Assembly: GCA_029335875.2 (NCBI GenBank)
Contig: JARJMZ020000010.1
Coordinates: 1 to 64,000, forward strand
Direction of reading: 5' to 3'
DNA length: 64,000 nucleotides
Source: Thermoprotei archaeon
Lineage (GTDB): Archaea; Thermoproteota; Thermoprotei_A; Sulfolobales; Acidilobaceae
A model generated the notes under the pieces. It searched no databases. It had not been told where the DNA came from and saw only the letters and a program-made list of their open reading frames with translations. Position numbers and translations under genes: made by a program. The stretch's first letter is position 1, and every line of letters starts with the position of its first letter. Positions 1 to 8,424 of the stretch are shown here, piece by piece.

Positions 1-404
1 CCGAGGGCTTCGCTCCAAGCGTCTGGAGCGTGGATATTAACGAAGGCATCAATATCCGCTGCGAGCTTCAGGAACTCCCTAAATATCCTAACCTGGAGGC
101 TCCAAGTCTCCAAGCCTAGAAACCTCCTGTCAAGCCCAACCTCGCCAACACACCTCAAGCCCTCGCGCGAAGCAAGCCTAACTATAGTGTCAACCTGGTG
201 GAGCGCCCCCTCACGTATGCTCCAGGGGTGGAAGCCGGCGCATGCGTAAACCCTCCCAGCATATGATCTTTCAAGCTCCAAGACTTTAAGGAAAGACTCG
301 AGATCGTCTGAGACAGCGACTATAACCAGGTCTTTATCAGCCTCAAATGTAGCCTCGAGATCCCCAAGCTCGTAAGCGTGGCAGTGCATATCAAATAGGC
401 TCAA
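1..404 (-). CDS. TatD-like metal-dependent hydrolase (C-terminus beyond window)
   Basis: This is the N-terminal 134 residues of a TatD/amidohydrolase-superfamily protein; the rest lies outside the window. Visible motifs are an N-terminal HCH metal-binding motif (MHCHAY), AGFHPW near residue 60 and a conserved VGEVGLD segment, followed by NIHAP. Family members are divalent-metal phosphoesterases or nucleases, so the substrate is uncertain. The TTG start at 404 is chosen because an in-frame ATG six codons inside has no better ribosome-binding site, GGTG lies upstream, and a TATA-like GGTTTTAAACC sits about 50 bp upstream. A second, more divergent TatD-like gene lies at 21637. Confidence 0.72.
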   Translation of the reverse strand, partial: MSLFDMHCHAYELGDLEATFEADKDLVIVAVSDDLESFLKVLELERSYAGRVYACAGFHPWSIREGALHQVDTIVRLASREGLRCVGEVGLDRRFLGLETWSLQVRIFREFLKLAADIDAFVNIHAPDAWSEAL

Positions 405-483
405 GCGGGGGGACACCAGAATAAAGGGGGGGCATAGGGTTTAAAACCGTAATGTTAAACTGAGGGCTACGCCGGCGGGGTAC

Positions 484-501
484 ATTAGGGGATCCCCTAA
501 T
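484..501. terminator. Perfect 18-bp palindrome just after smsB
   Basis: ATTAGGGGATCCCCTAAT is a perfect inverted repeat starting 2 nt after the smsB stop codon (minus strand). As RNA it would form a 7-bp stem with a GATC loop. It has no clear U-run, so termination is an inference; a protein-binding site between smsB and the downstream TatD promoter is an alternative. Confidence 0.4.
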
Positions 502-502
502 A

Positions 503-1714
503 TTACAGCCCGCCGGCTCTAGCTATGTGGTCTATCAGCCTTTTAACCTGGGCTCTAACCATGTCCGGGATTCCCGGCGGCTCTATGCTCATGAAGCCCC
601 TTATTATTATTGATTTAGCCTCATCCTCTGTGAAGCCTTTACTCTCCAGGTACTCTATTTCCTCGCGCGCTATGATCCCTATAGCGGCCTCGTGGCTTAG
701 CGTGCTCTGGGGGTTTCTCGAGGTTACTATCGGTATTGAGGATATTGTGGCGTTGGGGGAGGCTAGGAGGCCTAAACATTCTATATGCCCCCGGCTGTCG
801 GGGGCTAAGCCTTCCACGTCCCCCCTCGCGTATATCTTCGAGTCTTCGAAAGCCACAACTCTCGACACTATCTCAGCGCTACTCCCCGCCCCTTCCAGCT
901 GGGCTTTTGTCCCCACATCATAGTTTCCTTGAGCTCTGCCCGCTATAACTGAGGCGGCGTGCAGCCTCGCGCCCCTATCTAGGATTGTGCGCGGAAATAG
1001 CTGTATTGATGATACCGGCGAGTATATCACGTAGTAGCTCACATACTCCCCGCCCTCAGCTACTTTAACAGCAGTCCTAGGCCTTATGTGGAGGCCTTCA
1101 GCCCAAGAGTGTATCATTGAGAACGTTAGCCTCGAGCCCCTGCCAACGTAGAACTCTGATATGCCCACGTGTAGCCCCCCTTTAACCCCGTGAGGTATAG
1201 TACACCCTGTAACTACGTGAGCCTCCGCCCCCTCATCAACATAGACAACGTTATGGGCTAGCATAGCCCTACGCTCAGCCCTTAAAACTAGGCAAGTGTA
1301 TATTGGGGTTGGAACTTTAACCCCCGGCGGCACGTATACGAAGTAGCCTAGCTCGCCCCCATAAATGTATGTGAGGGCAGTATACTTGTCTGTATCAGGC
1401 TCCACAAGCCTCCAAGCCATATCCCTTACAATGTCGAACTTCCCTATGGCAACCCTTAAAGGCATAACTTTAACCCCATACTTTTCAAGGCTCTTCTCCA
1501 TCAGCTTATAGAATGCAGACTGACCCAGCTGCAAGTATTGAGACATGCTGGGCCTCACCCCAATCTTAGACTCGACAGCCTCCTCCACGCCCCTCTCAAC
1601 TTGAAGCTCCTCAAACACTTGGGGCTCCTCAATAGCATAGCTTGAAACGTCTATGTCAACACCGTAGGGGGAGGGTTTCGAGAGGGCTTTCCTAGCGCGA
1701 TCCCCCAAGCTCAC
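503..1714 (-). CDS. smsB: SmsB/SufB-like Fe-S cluster assembly scaffold
   Basis: A 403-residue member of the SufB/SufD family, the scaffold that builds Fe-S clusters in the cytoplasm with the SufC-type ATPase encoded just upstream. The C-terminal SHEAAIG segment followed by an EYLESKGFTEDEA helix is diagnostic for the family, and a cysteine is visible in VVTGCTIP. It is shorter than classical SufB (about 480) and is paired with only one ATPase and no second scaffold, which fits the two-gene SMS (SUF-like minimal system, SmsC-SmsB) arrangement. The GTG start overlaps the smsC stop as GTGA, with GGTGG seven nt upstream. The name rests on family organisation; a SufD-like call is the alternative. 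Confidence 0.8.
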   Translation of the reverse strand: MSLGDRARKALSKPSPYGVDIDVSSYAIEEPQVFEELQVERGVEEAVESKIGVRPSMSQYLQLGQSAFYKLMEKSLEKYGVKVMPLRVAIGKFDIVRDMAWRLVEPDTDKYTALTYIYGGELGYFVYVPPGVKVPTPIYTCLVLRAERRAMLAHNVVYVDEGAEAHVVTGCTIPHGVKGGLHVGISEFYVGRGSRLTFSMIHSWAEGLHIRPRTAVKVAEGGEYVSYYVIYSPVSSIQLFPRTILDRGARLHAASVIAGRAQGNYDVGTKAQLEGAGSSAEIVSRVVAFEDSKIYARGDVEGLAPDSRGHIECLGLLASPNATISSIPIVTSRNPQSTLSHEAAIGIIAREEIEYLESKGFTEDEAKSIIIRGFMSIEPPGIPDMVRAQVKRLIDHIARAGGL

Positions 1715-2457
1715 TGGAGCGCCACCTCTAAAACCTTCAAACCTTCAACATAACCCTTGCTAAGCACCACCCTCGCCACGTCAATGTCCCCGGAGTGCAC
1801 TATTCGACCCCCGAGCATAATGTGAACCCTAGTAATATCGTAGAGCTTGTCCAGTATAGCCCCGGAATGGGTCACCAGGATTATTGAAGTATTCCAGCTC
1901 CTCACAGCATAGTTGACAGCCTCAGCTATAAGCCTCAAACTATCAACATCAACCCCACTATCGGGCTCGTCGAGGAGGGCAAGTTTAGGCCTCTGGATCA
2001 AGCTCAAGTAAAGCTCGAGCCTCCTACGCTCCCCGCCACTAAAACCGTAAAAGAGATACCTGCCCATAAGATGTTTTACATCCAAGATCTCAAGAACATC
2101 CTCATAACCGTCGCCCCCAAACCTCTCAACAACATGCCTCACAATATCGGCAACCCTAACCCCACGTATAGCAGGGACAAACTGGTGAGCGAGAGCTATA
2201 CCCCTCCTAGCCCTCTCATAAGCCGGGACCCCAGTAATATCCTCACCCTCAAAAATAACAGCACCACCACAAACGCGAACCCTAGGCAGCCCCATTATAG
2301 CTGAAAGCAAACTAGTCTTACCAGCACCATTAGGCCCCAGTATAACGTGAACCTCGCCACAGCTCACATCTAGATCAACACCCCTCACAACAACCCTATC
2401 ATCGACGCAAACGTTAAGCCCCTCCAACTTTAAGAGCAGCAATTTAAGGCACCCCAT
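1711..2457 (-). CDS. smsC: SmsC/SufC-like ABC ATPase for Fe-S assembly
   Basis: A 248-residue ABC-type ATPase of the SufC family. Visible motifs are Walker A GPNGAGKTSL, the signature FSGGERRRLEL, Walker B LALLDEPDSGVD and a switch histidine in LVTHSG. SufC-type ATPases lack membrane partners and power cluster assembly on the SufB/SmsB scaffold. It is translationally coupled to smsB by a 4-nt overlap. The ATG lies about 26 bp from a TATA-like element, so the message may be leaderless. It is clearly distinct from the second SufC at 12739. Confidence 0.87.
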   Translation of the reverse strand: MGCLKLLLLKLEGLNVCVDDRVVVRGVDLDVSCGEVHVILGPNGAGKTSLLSAIMGLPRVRVCGGAVIFEGEDITGVPAYERARRGIALAHQFVPAIRGVRVADIVRHVVERFGGDGYEDVLEILDVKHLMGRYLFYGFSGGERRRLELYLSLIQRPKLALLDEPDSGVDVDSLRLIAEAVNYAVRSWNTSIILVTHSGAILDKLYDITRVHIMLGGRIVHSGDIDVARVVLSKGYVEGLKVLEVALQ

Positions 2458-2478
2458 AATTTATAGTTGAAAATCTAG

Positions 2479-2488
2479 CTTTTAAACT
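2479..2488 (-). promoter_or_regulatory. Probable TATA box of smsCB
   Basis: On the minus strand GTTTAAAAGC is centred about 26 bp before the smsC ATG, as expected for an archaeal TATA box driving a leaderless transcript. The palindrome found before sufC and sufB is absent here. Confidence 0.45.
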
Positions 2489-2557
2489 AAAATTTTAAAT
2501 ATTTAAAGCGGTAGAAGCTGTGAACGCTTGAAAGCTCCTAGGAGTGGTTAGAGGCTG

Positions 2558-4237
2558 TTAGATCTTTTCCAGGAAGTTCAATATCCTCCTATACATGTCT
2601 ATCCTGTTAGCTTCTTTCCTTACACTATGACCTTCATCTGGGTATATGTGGAGCTCGTAGGGTTTTTTCATTCTGCCCAGCTCTTCCGCCATCTGCTTCA
2701 CCTCCTCCACAGGGCATCTTGGATCGTTAGCTCCATGTATGAAGAGTATTGGGGCTTTCAACTTGTCCAGGTGGAATATTGGCGATCTTTCGTGGAAGAG
2801 TTTTGGGTCCATTTTTATGCTGTCATATGCTTTGAGATAGTCTGCCTCCCTCTCATACTCAGTATACCAGTTGTAGAAGCCTACTATGGCTATACCCCCG
2901 CTCCATAGGTCGGGCTCTTTAACCATCGCTAGTGCCGTTAGATATCCTCCATATGATGCTCCTATGATGTAAACGTTCTTGGCTTTCATTTTCAGGGCTA
3001 GTTTTCCAGCTTCGATGACATCCTTTAAATCTCCGCCTCCAAGGTCTCTATCGTTTAAATGTAGGAAGCTCCTACCATAACCTGTGCTACCCCTATAGTT
3101 AGGGGCTATAACCATGTAGCCTTTAAGTGCGAGTAGTTGGTTTAGCGAATTCCAAGAGTCTGAGAAGTGGGCGTCAGGACCTCCGTGGGCGTGGACTACA
3201 GCCTTCCCACTCCATTCTCTGGGCTTCAACACTATAGCTTCAATAGTTCTCCCATCGAAACTCTCATAGTTTAACACTTCAGCCGGCACCATTAAACCTT
3301 TAAGCTCGGCTGGCGTAGTGTCTACAACAAGCTTCCCATTAACTATTAGAGAGCTGGGAGTTGTAGATGAGGATTTTACGTATGCGAGGAGGTTCTTGTC
3401 AACAGAAAACTCTAGGACATTACTATCTATAATCTCAACGCCGCCCCCAGACAGTTTCACAAGCCTGTTGACGCCGCGAGAAAATTCTATAAAGACAATG
3501 CTGCCATCAAAATATTCTGGCTCATACTTCTCGCTCCCACTATTATAAACCCACCTCCACTCGCTCCTCCTCAAATCATACTCTCCAATGTTAAACCATT
3601 CTCCAACATTACTATAGAAGAGAAACTTACCCCCTTCAACGTCAACACCTCCAAGAAGCGTTTCAGCACCTTCAAAGTGGAGCAGCAGCCTATCCTCCCC
3701 AGATTCCACGTTGACAAGTCTAACTTGAGTATCATATATCCCCCTAACGTAAACTATGTCACTCTCAGAGGCCCATTCAAAGCTGAATATAGGCTCAGAC
3801 CATCTAGTAACCTCTTTGATCGAACCATCCTCCATGTAGGCGTGAAGCTGCGCAGGCCTCCCACTCCTGTTAGATGTGAAAGCTATCCTATCACCTTTGG
3901 GGTTGAAAATAGGGTTCACATGATAGTGTTTAGGGTCTCTCGTAATGTCATACTCTCGCTCCCCAAACACGTCTCTCACAATGACCTGAAACATTTCATC
4001 CCCCTCCCTATCCTTAGAATAAGCCAGCATGTCGCCGCGAGGGCTAAAAGAAGGATAAAGATAAGAGTCTGGACCCCCAGTAACTTTAACTATAGAGCCG
4101 CTATCAACCCAATAAACAAAAACATCCCACTTACCCTCACGATTCCAGTTAAAAGCAACACCGCCAACCCTAGAACAAACATCAACACTATACACAAACC
4201 TAATCCTACCAAAAACCTCGGCAAAATCCAAACCCAC
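2558..4237 (-). CDS. S9 family (acylaminoacyl-type) serine peptidase
   Basis: An alpha/beta-hydrolase peptidase with an N-terminal beta-propeller of WD40-like/TolB-type repeats and a C-terminal catalytic domain. The catalytic serine is in GASYGGY, the aspartate in HGANDPRCP and the histidine in DEGHSV; an HAHGGPDAHF oxyanion-type motif precedes them. Such cytosolic enzymes release N-acylated residues or trim short peptides. A longer reading from GTG 4303 exists, but GTG 4237 is preceded by GGGAGGTG with 7-nt spacing and gives 559 residues, so I prefer it. A second S9 peptidase lies at 10081. Confidence 0.85.
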   Translation of the reverse strand: MGLDFAEVFGRIRFVYSVDVCSRVGGVAFNWNREGKWDVFVYWVDSGSIVKVTGGPDSYLYPSFSPRGDMLAYSKDREGDEMFQVIVRDVFGEREYDITRDPKHYHVNPIFNPKGDRIAFTSNRSGRPAQLHAYMEDGSIKEVTRWSEPIFSFEWASESDIVYVRGIYDTQVRLVNVESGEDRLLLHFEGAETLLGGVDVEGGKFLFYSNVGEWFNIGEYDLRRSEWRWVYNSGSEKYEPEYFDGSIVFIEFSRGVNRLVKLSGGGVEIIDSNVLEFSVDKNLLAYVKSSSTTPSSLIVNGKLVVDTTPAELKGLMVPAEVLNYESFDGRTIEAIVLKPREWSGKAVVHAHGGPDAHFSDSWNSLNQLLALKGYMVIAPNYRGSTGYGRSFLHLNDRDLGGGDLKDVIEAGKLALKMKAKNVYIIGASYGGYLTALAMVKEPDLWSGGIAIVGFYNWYTEYEREADYLKAYDSIKMDPKLFHERSPIFHLDKLKAPILFIHGANDPRCPVEEVKQMAEELGRMKKPYELHIYPDEGHSVRKEANRIDMYRRILNFLEKI

Positions 4238-4569
4238 AAACCAACACCTCCCACATAAAGAGGGAGGCTCAACCTTTAAAACCCCAAATAACACACGCCA
4301 CACCTAGAAACTCAAACCCCACAACCTCAAAACAGCTCTCCCAAGGTCAAACCCTAACTAGAATAAATTCAAAGACACGCTCAGTATACCAAGCATTTCC
4401 CCTGATTTTTAACAGCCCCCTTCAAAACACCCACACTCTCATAACATCTAATTTATATGGAATCTCTTTTATGGCGTTTTCAACGCCAGCAGATTTCTTA
4501 CCATGACCTTTCATGATCTTCACCGATTGAGCAAGGGTATTTGACTTAGTGAATCATTTGAGAGTTCTC
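4238..4569. other. Intergenic region between two minus-strand genes
   Basis: About 330 bp without a supported gene. It holds a possible terminator hairpin at 4472-4488 and the upstream region of the S9 peptidase. No repeat or RNA gene was recognised. Confidence 0.5.
4472..4488 (-). terminator. Hairpin downstream of the nuclease gene
   Basis: TGGCGTT-TTC-AACGCCA forms a perfect 7-bp stem with a 3-nt loop about 80 nt past the stop of the SNase-like gene on the minus strand. A role in 3'-end formation is inferred from position only. Confidence 0.35.
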
Positions 4570-5178
4570 CTACTTCTTGATTCTTCCTGCTATAATAATG
4601 ATTATGATGGCTAAGATTGCTATTGACGCGATTATTACTATTTTCCATACCTCATGGTCTGGTTTAAGTTCTGTTGAATCCTCTTTAATATGCTCTGGTA
4701 TTTTGACGTAGAGTTGCCATTTTTGTGGGTTGAACTCGTTCTTATAGTCTACGATGTCCGCCATCCCTTTGTTTGCTAGGAGCATGTTAATGTTGATTGC
4801 GTGTGTGCTGTTTTCAGGTTTGTAGACTACCGCTACAACCCTCTTGTATTTGTCGTATACGTAGAGGTCGTCTATGTCAATGTATACTTGGGCTTTTTGG
4901 AGGAGGTTTGATAGGAAGATTTTAGAGGTTTCGCCTTCAACAGTTCCCAGCTCTGGGGCGTTGATGTCGGCCATTCTAATTTTCACGCTCTTACCCTTAA
5001 AATCTGAAAACTCCCCCTTGTAGACTTTAAGGACATAGGCTTCAAACGTGTCCCCATCAATGACTCTCGTAACCTCAACTAAAGCCTCAAAGGCGTGGGC
5101 TGCGAAAGCCTGGGCTGAGACTAGAAGCACTATCATAAATAATACTATAGAAACTGCGTGTAAACTATAGCCTCTCAC
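4570..5178 (-). CDS. Secreted/membrane-anchored SNase-like thermonuclease
   Basis: A 202-residue protein of the staphylococcal nuclease fold. Residues about 8-28 form a signal peptide or N-terminal membrane segment and residues about 178-197 a C-terminal membrane anchor (an isoleucine-rich helix followed by GRIKK), so the nuclease domain should face outside the cell. Catalytic positions are visible: VIDGDTFEA and KIRMADINAPELG supply the calcium-binding aspartates, first arginine and glutamate, and YDKYKRVVAVV the second arginine. The likely role is degradation of extracellular nucleic acid for nutrition. The start is GTG 5178 with GGGTG 8 nt upstream. Confidence 0.8.
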   Translation of the reverse strand: MRGYSLHAVSIVLFMIVLLVSAQAFAAHAFEALVEVTRVIDGDTFEAYVLKVYKGEFSDFKGKSVKIRMADINAPELGTVEGETSKIFLSNLLQKAQVYIDIDDLYVYDKYKRVVAVVYKPENSTHAININMLLANKGMADIVDYKNEFNPQKWQLYVKIPEHIKEDSTELKPDHEVWKIVIIASIAILAIIIIIIAGRIKK

Positions 5179-5481
5179 CTATGCGGCACCCTTCAATAGG
5201 GTTGAATTGCAGCCTTTATTGATTTACTGTGGGATAGCACGTGTCTTGTCATTAAAAGCTTCAAGAACTTTTTATTGATGTTTCTATGAGCGGTAAGCTT
5301 ATAGTGGTTGAAGCCTGAGGGTGGTGGGAGCTAGCCTTATGTGGGGTGTTGACCTTAAATTCCATATGATTAGGGTCCCGGGGGTAAACTTTGTAGTTTT
5401 ATGTTTGGGTTTGATATGCGCGGCGGGGCGGGTCGTTTATTTTAGGCTTTAAGTTTTAGTTATAATGTTTGGGGTTATTGT
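5179..5481. other. Divergent intergenic region before SRP54
   Basis: About 300 bp between divergently transcribed genes. It should hold both promoters; AT-rich TTTATTTTAGG and CTTTAAGTTTTAG stretches lie within 50 bp of the SRP54 start. I see no SRP RNA or other RNA gene here. Confidence 0.5.
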
Positions 5482-6816
5482 TTGTTTGAGGGTTTGAGGG
5501 AGGCTGTTAGGAAGTTTCTCGGTGGAGGCGCTTATGAGAGGGCTGTTGAGGAGTTTATTAGGGATCTTCAGAGGGAGCTTCTTAAGGCTGATGTTAACGT
5601 TAAGCTCGTCCTGGAGTTGACCCGTAAAGTTAGGGAGAGGGCTTTTAGGGAGGAGCCTCCGCCGGGGGCTAGCCGTAGGGATTGGTTTATTAAAATTGTC
5701 TATGAGGAGCTTTCACAGTTCTTTGGGGGCGATAGGGAGCCTGTTGTAGATCCTCCTAGGAGGCCCTGGGTTATGCTACTTGTGGGTGTTCAGGGTTCTG
5801 GGAAGACTACTAGTGCTGGTAAGCTAGCTTTATTCTATTCTAGGAGGGGTTATAAGGTTGGCCTCGTCTCCACAGACACTTATAGGCCTGGGGCCCTACA
5901 GCAGCTTAAGACTCTCGCCGAGTCTTCGGGCGCCCTGTTTTACGGGGAGGATAGGGGCGACCCTGCGGATATAGCGTTTAGGGGCGTTAGAGACTTGTCT
6001 TCTAAGGGAGCTGAGGTTATCATAGTTGATACTGCTGGCAGGCACGGCTATGGGGAGGAGGAGGCTCTCCTAGAGGAGATGAGGAGGATATCATCTAGGA
6101 TTAGCCCGGACGAGGTTATACTAGTAATAGATGCAGCCATGGGGCAGAAAGCCTACGACCTGGCGGCCAGGTTTCACAAGTACACCCCAATAGGGGGCAT
6201 CCTGGTAGCTAAGACTGACGGAACCGCTAGAGGCGGGGGAGTGTTATCGGCTGCCGCCGCTACGGGGGCTATTGTTAAATTCATAGGGACGGGGGAGAAG
6301 ATTGAGGAGCTCGAGGTCTTCAAGCCTAGGAGGTTCGCCTCTAGAATACTGGGGCTTGGGGACATTGAGAGCCTCCTGGAGAAGCTTAAGGCCCTAGAGG
6401 AGGCTCGAGACCTTGAGAAGATGGCTGAGGAGATGGTTAAGGGTAAGGTCACGCTGAGGCTTGTATATAGGCAGTTTAAGGCAGCCAGGAAGATGGGGCC
6501 TTTCTCTAAGATACTCCAAATGATACCAGGCTTCTCCCTAGCTCCCGAGGCTCTGAGGGAGGCAGCTAAAATGGGGGAGGATAAGATTGACAAGTGGATA
6601 GCCATAATGGACAGCATGACGTACGAGGAGCTCGACAACCCGGACATAATAGATAGGAGTAGGATGAGGAGGATAGCCCTCGGAAGCGGGACCAGCATAG
6701 AAGACGTTAAAAGCCTCCTAGAATACTATAAGAACCTAAGAAACCTGATGAAGAGGCTCAGGAGAGACAGGAACCTCCTAAGAAGGCTGGGAATACAGGA
6801 TGTCGACCTCGAATAG
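5482..6816 (+). CDS. srp54: Signal recognition particle protein SRP54 (Ffh)
   Basis: The GTPase subunit of the signal recognition particle, which binds signal sequences emerging from the ribosome and docks with FtsY. Residues 1-90 form the N helical bundle, 95-300 the G domain and 300-444 the methionine-rich M domain. Motifs: GVQGSGKTTSAGKLA (P-loop), DTYRPGA, DTAGRHG, TKTDGTARGGG. The M domain shows KILQMIPG and an SGTSIEDVK segment that contacts SRP RNA. A 444-residue length is normal. The start is TTG 5482. The last 17 nt overlap the next gene, suggesting co-transcription. Confidence 0.96.
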   Translation: MFEGLREAVRKFLGGGAYERAVEEFIRDLQRELLKADVNVKLVLELTRKVRERAFREEPPPGASRRDWFIKIVYEELSQFFGGDREPVVDPPRRPWVMLLVGVQGSGKTTSAGKLALFYSRRGYKVGLVSTDTYRPGALQQLKTLAESSGALFYGEDRGDPADIAFRGVRDLSSKGAEVIIVDTAGRHGYGEEEALLEEMRRISSRISPDEVILVIDAAMGQKAYDLAARFHKYTPIGGILVAKTDGTARGGGVLSAAAATGAIVKFIGTGEKIEELEVFKPRRFASRILGLGDIESLLEKLKALEEARDLEKMAEEMVKGKVTLRLVYRQFKAARKMGPFSKILQMIPGFSLAPEALREAAKMGEDKIDKWIAIMDSMTYEELDNPDIIDRSRMRRIALGSGTSIEDVKSLLEYYKNLRNLMKRLRRDRNLLRRLGIQDVDLE

Positions 6817-7288
6817 CGTAAAGTACAGGAGACACCACATATATCTGAGCCCCGAAGACCCCCTAGATGCTGCGAGGTTCATAGCAAACGCCCTACTCTT
6901 ATCACATGGTATAAGGAGAGATACAGCAGCCTCGGCCAAAGTTGGAGGCTTATGGATAACAGTACATGGGAGCGAAGTTAAACACTTGAGGCCTGACGAG
7001 GAGAGCCTCGAAGGCTGGATCAGGGCTGTCCTTAGAGGTGGGGGTTCAAAGCTTGGAGTGAGGGTTTCACGAGAGCCTCCTAGGGTCGGCGGCGCCGCGT
7101 GCTTCTCTGTTGAGGGCTCCGACTTTCTGGAGGGCTTGGCGAGCTTATCGCCCCCCTACGTTATAGCTTACGGGTTTGGGGGGTTCCAGTGTGGGGCTCT
7201 TATAAGGGCTCCGCTTAACGTTAAATGGAGTATTATAGTGGTTTTAGTTAATATTGTGCTCGACAATGTTGAGGGGGCGAAGGGTTAA
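6800..7288 (+). CDS. TrmY-like SPOUT methyltransferase (tRNA pseudouridine-54 N1)
   Basis: A 162-residue protein that matches the archaeal TrmY family, which methylates N1 of pseudouridine 54 in tRNA using S-adenosylmethionine. Visible hallmarks are LLLSHGIRRDT, a VHGSEVKHLRPDEES segment and a late glycine-rich AYGFGGFQCG stretch at the SPOUT knot position. It is some 30 residues shorter than typical TrmY and lacks the usual N-terminal strand, so either the start is further upstream in another form or the protein is reduced. ATG 6800 lies inside the SRP54 3' end, a 17-nt overlap. Confidence 0.68.
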   Translation: MSTSNSVKYRRHHIYLSPEDPLDAARFIANALLLSHGIRRDTAASAKVGGLWITVHGSEVKHLRPDEESLEGWIRAVLRGGGSKLGVRVSREPPRVGGAACFSVEGSDFLEGLASLSPPYVIAYGFGGFQCGALIRAPLNVKWSIIVVLVNIVLDNVEGAKG

Positions 7289-7327
7289 GTATTTTAGTGG
7301 AGCCCGCTCCCGGGAGGGGTGTGTTTT

Positions 7328-7846
7328 TTGGGTTTAAAAGGCGAGTCTCTGAAGAGCCAGATCATAGAGTGGCTTACAAGGGAGGGTCTCGAGGTTAGGG
7401 TGGAGCCTGTGCCCCCGGGGGTGCCTGTAGAGTGGGTTATCATAGTCCCCATTCCAGGGCCAGCCCCCATTAACGTGGCTGTGCAACAGCCCCGGGGCAG
7501 GCCTGACGTTATAGCTGTAACCTTGGGCGTTATGGTTGGGGCTGAGCATAGGGAGGCCCTCTCTAGGCTGGCTAGAGACGATAGGCTGATATTAGCCTCG
7601 GAGATGCTTAAGAGCCTGATAGTAATGTGCCCCGACTGCGCCATCGCGATACAGCCTTCGCTTGAAGACTTCCAGTTCATAAACGTGACTAAGGTCGAGT
7701 ATGCTGAGAGCGCGACTAGAGAGAGGATACTCTCAACAGTGAAGCTCATGGCTAACGCTTTCACACTAATAGTTACATGCATAAACTCGACCCTAGCATC
7801 TAAAGGCCTCTACAGGAAGCCTCCGAGGGAGCCCGTGGTGATGTAG
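7328..7846 (+). CDS. Conserved hypothetical protein, possibly DUF2299-like
   Basis: A 172-residue soluble protein with alternating strands (WVIIVPIPGP, INVAVQQP) followed by helices and a FTLIVTCINSTL segment, an arrangement that recalls the DUF2299 family of archaeal proteins of unknown role. I cannot confirm that by eye. TTG 7328 is chosen over GTG 7319 because GGAGGGGTG ends 6 nt before it. It lies between the TrmY-like gene and the next unknown gene, separated from the latter by 1 nt, so the group from SRP54 to 8315 may be one operon. Confidence 0.6.
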   Translation: MGLKGESLKSQIIEWLTREGLEVRVEPVPPGVPVEWVIIVPIPGPAPINVAVQQPRGRPDVIAVTLGVMVGAEHREALSRLARDDRLILASEMLKSLIVMCPDCAIAIQPSLEDFQFINVTKVEYAESATRERILSTVKLMANAFTLIVTCINSTLASKGLYRKPPREPVVM

Positions 7847-7847
7847 C

Positions 7848-8315
7848 GTGAAGCTAGAAGTGAAGCCCGCACTAATACTCGCCGAGGGAGAGTGCCTGGC
7901 TGTCTCGGCAGCCCTAGACTGGGATGGGGTGGAGGTCCCGGAGAGAGTGCTCGAGGCTGTGGGGGAAGCCTTCACAAAGCCTGGGGGCGGGAGGCTTGAA
8001 AGCCTCGAAACAAGGGAGGCCATAATAGCTTACACTATAATATACGGGGGCCTCATATTATCCTACAAGTGCAACCCCGTAACCCCAATATCCAGGGTTC
8101 ACGTGAAAACAAGGCTCAAAATATCGGGGGAAGGAGAGCCGGTAAGCCTAGAAGACAAAACAATATTGAAAGCCTGGGCGAAAATATTCAAAGGAGAAGA
8201 AATAGAGGGGCTCGAAGAGATAAAAGGGACAACAACATACCCGGCGAAACTGAAATGGAGACCTGAAAGAGAAGGCGTAAAAGTCGCGCCAATAGCTGTC
8301 AAAGCTATAACGTAA
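7848..8315 (+). CDS. Hypothetical protein
   Basis: A 155-residue protein I do not recognise. It starts with GTG one nucleotide after the previous stop. It is a soluble alpha/beta sequence with no membrane segment, no CxxC pairs and no nucleotide-binding motif; the C-terminal half is lysine- and glutamate-rich. Base use agrees with its neighbours, so it is probably a real gene of the same operon. Confidence 0.6.
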   Translation: MKLEVKPALILAEGECLAVSAALDWDGVEVPERVLEAVGEAFTKPGGGRLESLETREAIIAYTIIYGGLILSYKCNPVTPISRVHVKTRLKISGEGEPVSLEDKTILKAWAKIFKGEEIEGLEEIKGTTTYPAKLKWRPEREGVKVAPIAVKAIT

Positions 8316-8424
8316 ACTAAGGCGGAGCTCGAACGTGGAATGCGCCCCATTTAATTAAAGCTACTCTCAATAACCTAGTAAACTTTAAAAGGGAGGTTAA
8401 AGGCTTTAAGTCTAGGTGTGTGCC

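Noticed and set aside
5179-5481. SRP (7S) RNA gene next to SRP54
   Set aside because: The spacer is AT-rich and shows none of the GC-rich helices or the domain IV tetraloop region expected of archaeal SRP RNA.
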